From NCBI GenBank assembly GCA_003646995.1, contig QMLZ01000036.1, positions 1 through 18,024 on the forward strand: DNA of 18,024 bases, in the 5' to 3' direction. Positions 15,053 through 18,024 of the stretch are shown here, piece by piece. Each line of letters opens with the position of its first letter. Within the stretch, counting starts at the first letter, position 1. Both the position numbers and the translations under genes were made by a program. The notes under the pieces are model-generated. The model was not told the origin of the DNA. It did not search any database and worked only from the letters and a program-made list of their open reading frames with translations. The stretch comes from Deltaproteobacteria bacterium. Its GTDB lineage: Bacteria > Desulfobacterota > DSM-4660 > Desulfatiglandales > Desulfatiglandaceae.

Positions 15053-15874
15053 CTATTTTCTTCTTCTTACTATAAGCTTGTCGCTCGGCTTTCTTTTCCT
15101 TGTCTTGTAGCCCTTTGTTGGTACACCCCAAGGAGTTACGGGATGTCGACCACCCGAGGACTTTCCCTCTCCTCCACCGTGTGGGTGATCAACAGGGTTC
15201 ATGGCCACCCCTCTCACCCTTGGCCTGCGGCCTAGCCACCGGCTACGTCCAGCTTTTCCAATGGAAATATTTTCATGGTCCAGATTGCCCACTTGACCGA
15301 TTGTAGCCTTACAATCAAGCAACACCATCCTTACCTCGCCCGAAGGCAATTTTATCTGGGCATATTTCCCTTCTTTGGCCATTACCTGTGCATAGCCCCC
15401 TGCCCCTCTCACAAGCTGGCCGCCATGACCCGGATATAACTCAATGTTGTGAACATGAGTTCCTAGCGGTATCTCTCTTAACGGCAACGCATTTCCCGTT
15501 CTCACTTCAACACCGCTACCAGACACAACAGTGTCTCCCACCTTAAGGTTATACGGGCACAGGATATAGCGCTTTTCCCCATCCGCATAATGAAGCAATG
15601 CGATATGGGCGGAACGGTTGGGATCATATTCAATCGCCGCAACCTTGGCGGGGATACCGTCCTTATCCCTTTTGAAATCAATTATGCGGTACTTCCGCTT
15701 CTGGCCTCCCCCTCTATGCCTGGCAGTGATTCGGCCAAGATTGTTCCTTCCACCCTTCTTTTTCAGTGCAACGACCAGGGATTTCTCCGGCTCCTTGTCC
15801 GTAACTTCCTCAAATGTCAGGTAAGTCTGAAACCTTCTACCGGGTGACGTAGGTTTTACTGCCTTGATTCCCAT
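15053..15874 (-). CDS. rplB: Ribosomal protein uL2
   Basis: One of the most conserved 50S proteins, needed for subunit association and close to the peptidyl transferase centre. It is 273 aa, the same length as in E. coli. [17 protein letters not shown] at the N-terminus, [20 protein letters not shown], an OB and SH3-like core with [19 protein letters not shown], and [16 protein letters not shown] at 222-237 are diagnostic. The basic ending KLIVRRRK is typical. The start is ATG. It lies 20 nt after rplW. Confidence 0.98.
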   Translation of the reverse strand: MGIKAVKPTSPGRRFQTYLTFEEVTDKEPEKSLVVALKKKGGRNNLGRITARHRGGGQKRKYRIIDFKRDKDGIPAKVAAIEYDPNRSAHIALLHYADGEKRYILCPYNLKVGDTVVSGSGVEVRTGNALPLREIPLGTHVHNIELYPGHGGQLVRGAGGYAQVMAKEGKYAQIKLPSGEVRMVLLDCKATIGQVGNLDHENISIGKAGRSRWLGRRPRVRGVAMNPVDHPHGGGEGKSSGGRHPVTPWGVPTKGYKTRKRKPSDKLIVRRRK

Positions 15875-15894
15875 TCCTTACTCCGTGACAGAGG

Positions 15895-16182
15895 TTATAC
15901 TCCCTCGAAAAATTCGATGTTTTCGCCCGGGGCCAATTTGACTATCGCCTTCTTCCAATCAGGTCTCTTGCCCACCTTTAAGCCCAGCCTCCGTTTCTTA
16001 CCGGTAACATTTATGGTCCTGACCTCCAAGACCTTGGTTTTCATAAGAGCTTCCACGGCCTTCTTGATCTCAATCTTATTTGCATTCTTATGTACCTTGA
16101 AGGTCACTTGATTATGGAGCTCTTTCTGAATATTGGCCTTCTCCGTAATATGGGGCTCTTTTATCACACTATAGATATCCAC
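15895..16182 (-). CDS. rplW: Ribosomal protein uL23
   Basis: 50S protein at the rim of the exit tunnel that docks trigger factor, SRP and the translocon. It is 95 aa. VIKEPHITEKA at the N-terminus, VTFKVHKNANKIEIKKAVE, VLEVRTINVTGKKRRLG and the ending APGENIEFFEGV match the family. The start is GTG at 16180-16182, two nt after the rplD stop, so translation is probably coupled. The only strong Shine-Dalgarno match (GGAGG inside rplD) is about 13 nt away. Confidence 0.97.
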   Translation of the reverse strand: MDIYSVIKEPHITEKANIQKELHNQVTFKVHKNANKIEIKKAVEALMKTKVLEVRTINVTGKKRRLGLKVGKRPDWKKAIVKLAPGENIEFFEGV

Positions 16183-16184
16183 GG

Positions 16185-16805
16185 CTAAGCCAAGACCTCC
16201 TCTATTTTCTTTAAAGCGGGTTGCTCCACAAAGAGATTGTCGTATTTTAAAATATCATATACATTCAAACCTTCCCGCCTCATCACCTTTACCCAGGGAA
16301 CATTCCGTGAGGACTTATCCAAGTTCTCATCCATTTGGTCAGCCACAATAAGTGCGGTTCTGACATCAAACCTTCTCATCGCCTCAACAAAGGCTTTTGT
16401 CTTGATCTCCGGAAAACTAAAGCTGTCTATGACGATGAGTTTTTCATTCTGCAATTTATCTGTAAGCGCCATACGCAGCGCAGCTTTTCTGACTTTCTTA
16501 GGCACCTTTATTACGTATTGCCTCGGCGCGGGACCAAACGCCACACCGCCCCCTCTTCTAGTGGGAGAGGCCGCCGAGCCCACTCTGGCCCTACCTGTGC
16601 CTTTCTGCCTCCAGAGTTTTCGCCCAGAGGCCTTGACCTGAGAGCGAGTCTTCGTGGCCGCCGAGCCAGCCCTCTTGCTTGCCAGCTGGCTAACAACAAC
16701 CTGGTGCAGCACATGCTTCTTCACCGGCACATTGAATACTTCTTCCTTAAGGTCTATCTCGCCGACTCTTTCTTTATTGAGGTTGTACACGTCCACTGTC
16801 ATCAT
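16185..16805 (-). CDS. rplD: Ribosomal protein uL4
   Basis: 50S assembly protein whose extended loop lines the exit tunnel constriction; in E. coli it also represses the S10 operon. It is 206 aa. Features include VPVKKHVLHQVVVSQLASKR, the loop with TKTRSQVKASGRKLWRQKGT, then GRARVGSAASPTRRGGGVAF and ALTDKLQNEKLIVID. Two ATG codons stand in tandem at the start; the upstream one at 16803-16805 has GGGG 5 nt ahead and is used here. It lies 18 nt after rplC. Confidence 0.98.
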   Translation of the reverse strand: MMTVDVYNLNKERVGEIDLKEEVFNVPVKKHVLHQVVVSQLASKRAGSAATKTRSQVKASGRKLWRQKGTGRARVGSAASPTRRGGGVAFGPAPRQYVIKVPKKVRKAALRMALTDKLQNEKLIVIDSFSFPEIKTKAFVEAMRRFDVRTALIVADQMDENLDKSSRNVPWVKVMRREGLNVYDILKYDNLFVEQPALKKIEEVLA

Positions 16806-16823
16806 TCCTTCCCCACTAAAGCC

Positions 16824-17444
16824 TTAAGCCTTTCGGATTTCAATCAAGCTGTTCCTGCTGCCAGGCACTGCGCCCTTTACAACCACCACGTCCATTTCAG
16901 GTCTAACATCTATGACTTTGAGGTTCCTAACGGTCACTCTCTGGTGGCCGTAATGTCCGGGCAACTTTCTTCCCTTGTGAACCCGCCCAGGGGTGGCACT
17001 GCAGCCAATGGAACCAGGTATTCTGTGGGACCTAGAGCCATGGGTTTTCCTGCCGCCGGAAAAACCCCATCGCTTCATGACCCCTGCGAAGCCTCTTCCT
17101 TTGCTGGTGCCTGAAACATGGACAGTATCTCCGATGTTGAAAATATCAGCCTTTATCACCTGGCCGAGCTCAAATGGCTCGGCGTCATCTACCCGTATCT
17201 CCCGCAGGACCTTGAAATAACCTGCCCCCGCCTTATCCAAGTGGCCTTTAAGGGGCTTGTTCACTCTCTTTTCCTTTTGGGGTTCAAAGCCTACCTGGAT
17301 CGCATTGTACCCTTCCTTGTCCATGGTCTTTTTCTGAGTAACCACGCAGGGCCCCACCTTCAGCACGGTCGCAGCCACACTTTCACCTTCGCCAAGGAAG
17401 TAACGTGTCATCCCAATCTTTTTCCCGATAAGTTTGTTCACCAT
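16824..17444 (-). CDS. rplC: Ribosomal protein uL3
   Basis: Assembly-initiating 50S protein whose loop reaches the peptidyl transferase centre. It is 206 aa. KLIGKKIGMTRYF at the N-terminus, VLKVGPCVVTQKKT, YNAIQVGFEP and the long loop GRGFAGVMKRWGFSGGRKTH followed by GSRSHRIPGSIG are diagnostic. After PGSIG this protein has CSATPGRV, so the glutamine methylated in E. coli L3 is absent, as in many other bacteria. The start is ATG. It is separated from rpsJ by an unusual 138-nt spacer. Confidence 0.98.
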   Translation of the reverse strand: MVNKLIGKKIGMTRYFLGEGESVAATVLKVGPCVVTQKKTMDKEGYNAIQVGFEPQKEKRVNKPLKGHLDKAGAGYFKVLREIRVDDAEPFELGQVIKADIFNIGDTVHVSGTSKGRGFAGVMKRWGFSGGRKTHGSRSHRIPGSIGCSATPGRVHKGRKLPGHYGHQRVTVRNLKVIDVRPEMDVVVVKGAVPGSRNSLIEIRKA

Positions 17445-17582
17445 GATTCCTAAGCCCCGAAGTATATCCCTAAGCTTGCGCTTTAATCTTCACCTCTATG
17501 CCCAAGGCGCACAACACATTCCGCGTGCTCCTTACCCCTGCAAGACCACGCGCTACAACGCGGCGCTCAGCCCGTGCAAAGA
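17445..17582 (-). other. Unusual 138-nt spacer between rpsJ and rplC
   Basis: This is the longest gap inside the ribosomal block, and its rpsJ-proximal half is visibly richer in G and C than its neighbours. One frame is open from a TAA at 17590-17592 to TAG at 17470-17472 without an ATG. It would read an arginine-rich peptide ending GIEVKIKAQA. A GTG at about 17514-17516 with AAGGAG 10 nt upstream could open the last 15 codons. GGAGCAC and GTGCGCC can pair imperfectly. No known element was recognised. Confidence 0.4.
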
Positions 17583-17894
17583 CTATAGTTTAATTTCTAC
17601 ATCCACACCGGCAGCGAGATCTAACTTCATAAGAGCATCTACTGTCTGCTGGGTGGGCTCAAGGATGTCCAAGAGTCTCTTGTGAGTCCGTATCTCGAAC
17701 TGCTCTCTGGACTTTTTGTTCACATGCGGCGATCGCAAAACGCAATATTTGTTAATCTCGGTAGGGAGAGGGATCGGACCGGCAACACGCGCTCCCGTCT
17801 CCCTGGCCGTTTCTACTATCTCAAGAGCAGCCTGATCAAGGAGCTTGTGATCATATGCTTTAAGCCGAATCCGAATCTTTTGATTGGTCAACAT
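17583..17894 (-). CDS. rpsJ: Ribosomal protein uS10 (NusE)
   Basis: Head protein of the 30S subunit that also acts with NusB and NusG in transcription antitermination and transcription-translation coupling. It is 103 aa. [20 protein letters not shown] at the N-terminus, [40 protein letters not shown] and the ending [15 protein letters not shown] (here [11 protein letters not shown]) are diagnostic. The ATG at 17892-17894 has GGGAG 9 nt upstream; a GTG one codon earlier (17895-17897) is also possible. It lies only about 15 nt after tuf. Confidence 0.97.
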   Translation of the reverse strand: MLTNQKIRIRLKAYDHKLLDQAALEIVETARETGARVAGPIPLPTEINKYCVLRSPHVNKKSREQFEIRTHKRLLDILEPTQQTVDALMKLDLAAGVDVEIKL

Positions 17895-17908
17895 CACTTT
17901 TATCTCCC

Positions 17909-18024
17909 TTACTCTATTATCTCGCTGACCACTCCGGCACCTACCGTCCTACCACCTTCCCGGATCGCAAACCGCAGCTCCTTCTCCAACGCTATCGGCG
18001 TAATCAAACTAACCTCCAGCGTCA
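17909..18024 (-). CDS. tuf: Elongation factor Tu, C-terminal end (partial)
   Basis: Only the last 37 codons are in the window. They read into the third beta-barrel domain, with [19 protein letters not shown] and then [13 protein letters not shown] before the TAA at 17909-17911. This ending is the EF-Tu signature. EF-Tu carries aminoacyl-tRNA to the ribosome. The place directly upstream of rpsJ is the common str-S10 junction; the rest of the gene and any fusA or rpsL lie outside the right edge. Confidence 0.96.
   Translation of the reverse strand, partial: TLEVSLITPIALEKELRFAIREGGRTVGAGVVSEIIE

Noticed and set aside
16335..17114. Plus-strand ORF of 259 codons
   Set aside because: It is antisense to rplD and rplC, crosses their boundary, resembles no family, and follows from the codon pattern of the real genes.

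Overview
The window is one long run of minus-strand genes, read here from right to left. It carries the end of tuf, then a nearly complete S10-spc-alpha ribosomal protein cluster: rpsJ-rplC-rplD-rplW-rplB-rpsS-rplV-rpsC-rplP-rpmC-rpsQ, then rplN-rplX-rplE-rpsN-rpsH-rplF-rplR-rpsE-rpmD-rplO-secY-infA-rpmJ, then rpsM-rpsK-rpsD-rpoA-rplQ. Downstream come two pyrimidine biosynthesis genes (pyrB, pyrC) and a sigma-54-dependent NtrC-type response regulator cut by the left edge. No convincing plus-strand gene, tRNA, rRNA, mobile element or CRISPR array was seen. No gene-free stretch exceeds about 180 bases.

The organism is a bacterium with a roughly balanced base composition. The alpha-subunit and SecY N-termini, the zinc-type S14, S4 and L36, and the sigma-54 activator fit a Desulfobacterota (former Deltaproteobacteria) lineage or a close relative. 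This is inference from remembered family patterns, not from a search. TTG is unusually common as a start codon: about 10 of 32 visible starts, many with textbook AGGAGG Shine-Dalgarno sites.

The ribosomal block is compact, with spacers mostly of 2-70 nt and an ATGA overlap between rpoA and rplQ. It makes the small and large subunit proteins, the SecY translocon core, IF-1 and the RNA polymerase alpha subunit, so growth-linked control would act on all of them together. adk and map, often found between secY and infA, are missing here. Several longer spacers (rpsJ/rplC, rpsN/rpsH, rplF/rpsH, infA/rpmJ) hold small inverted repeats or short ORFs that could be regulatory RNA.

The most interesting spot is the 175-nt rplQ-pyrB gap. 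A perfect 12-bp hairpin followed by seven T lies so close to pyrB, with its T-tract ending 3 nt before the Shine-Dalgarno site, that no promoter can fit between them. pyrB expression must therefore depend on read-through, which makes the hairpin an attenuator by position. A 24-codon leader ORF runs through the hairpin and stops 5 nt before pyrB, much like E. coli pyrL. An upstream hairpin could pair alternatively with the terminator arm. pyrC and the response regulator follow with overlapping ends, so all three genes are probably one transcript.
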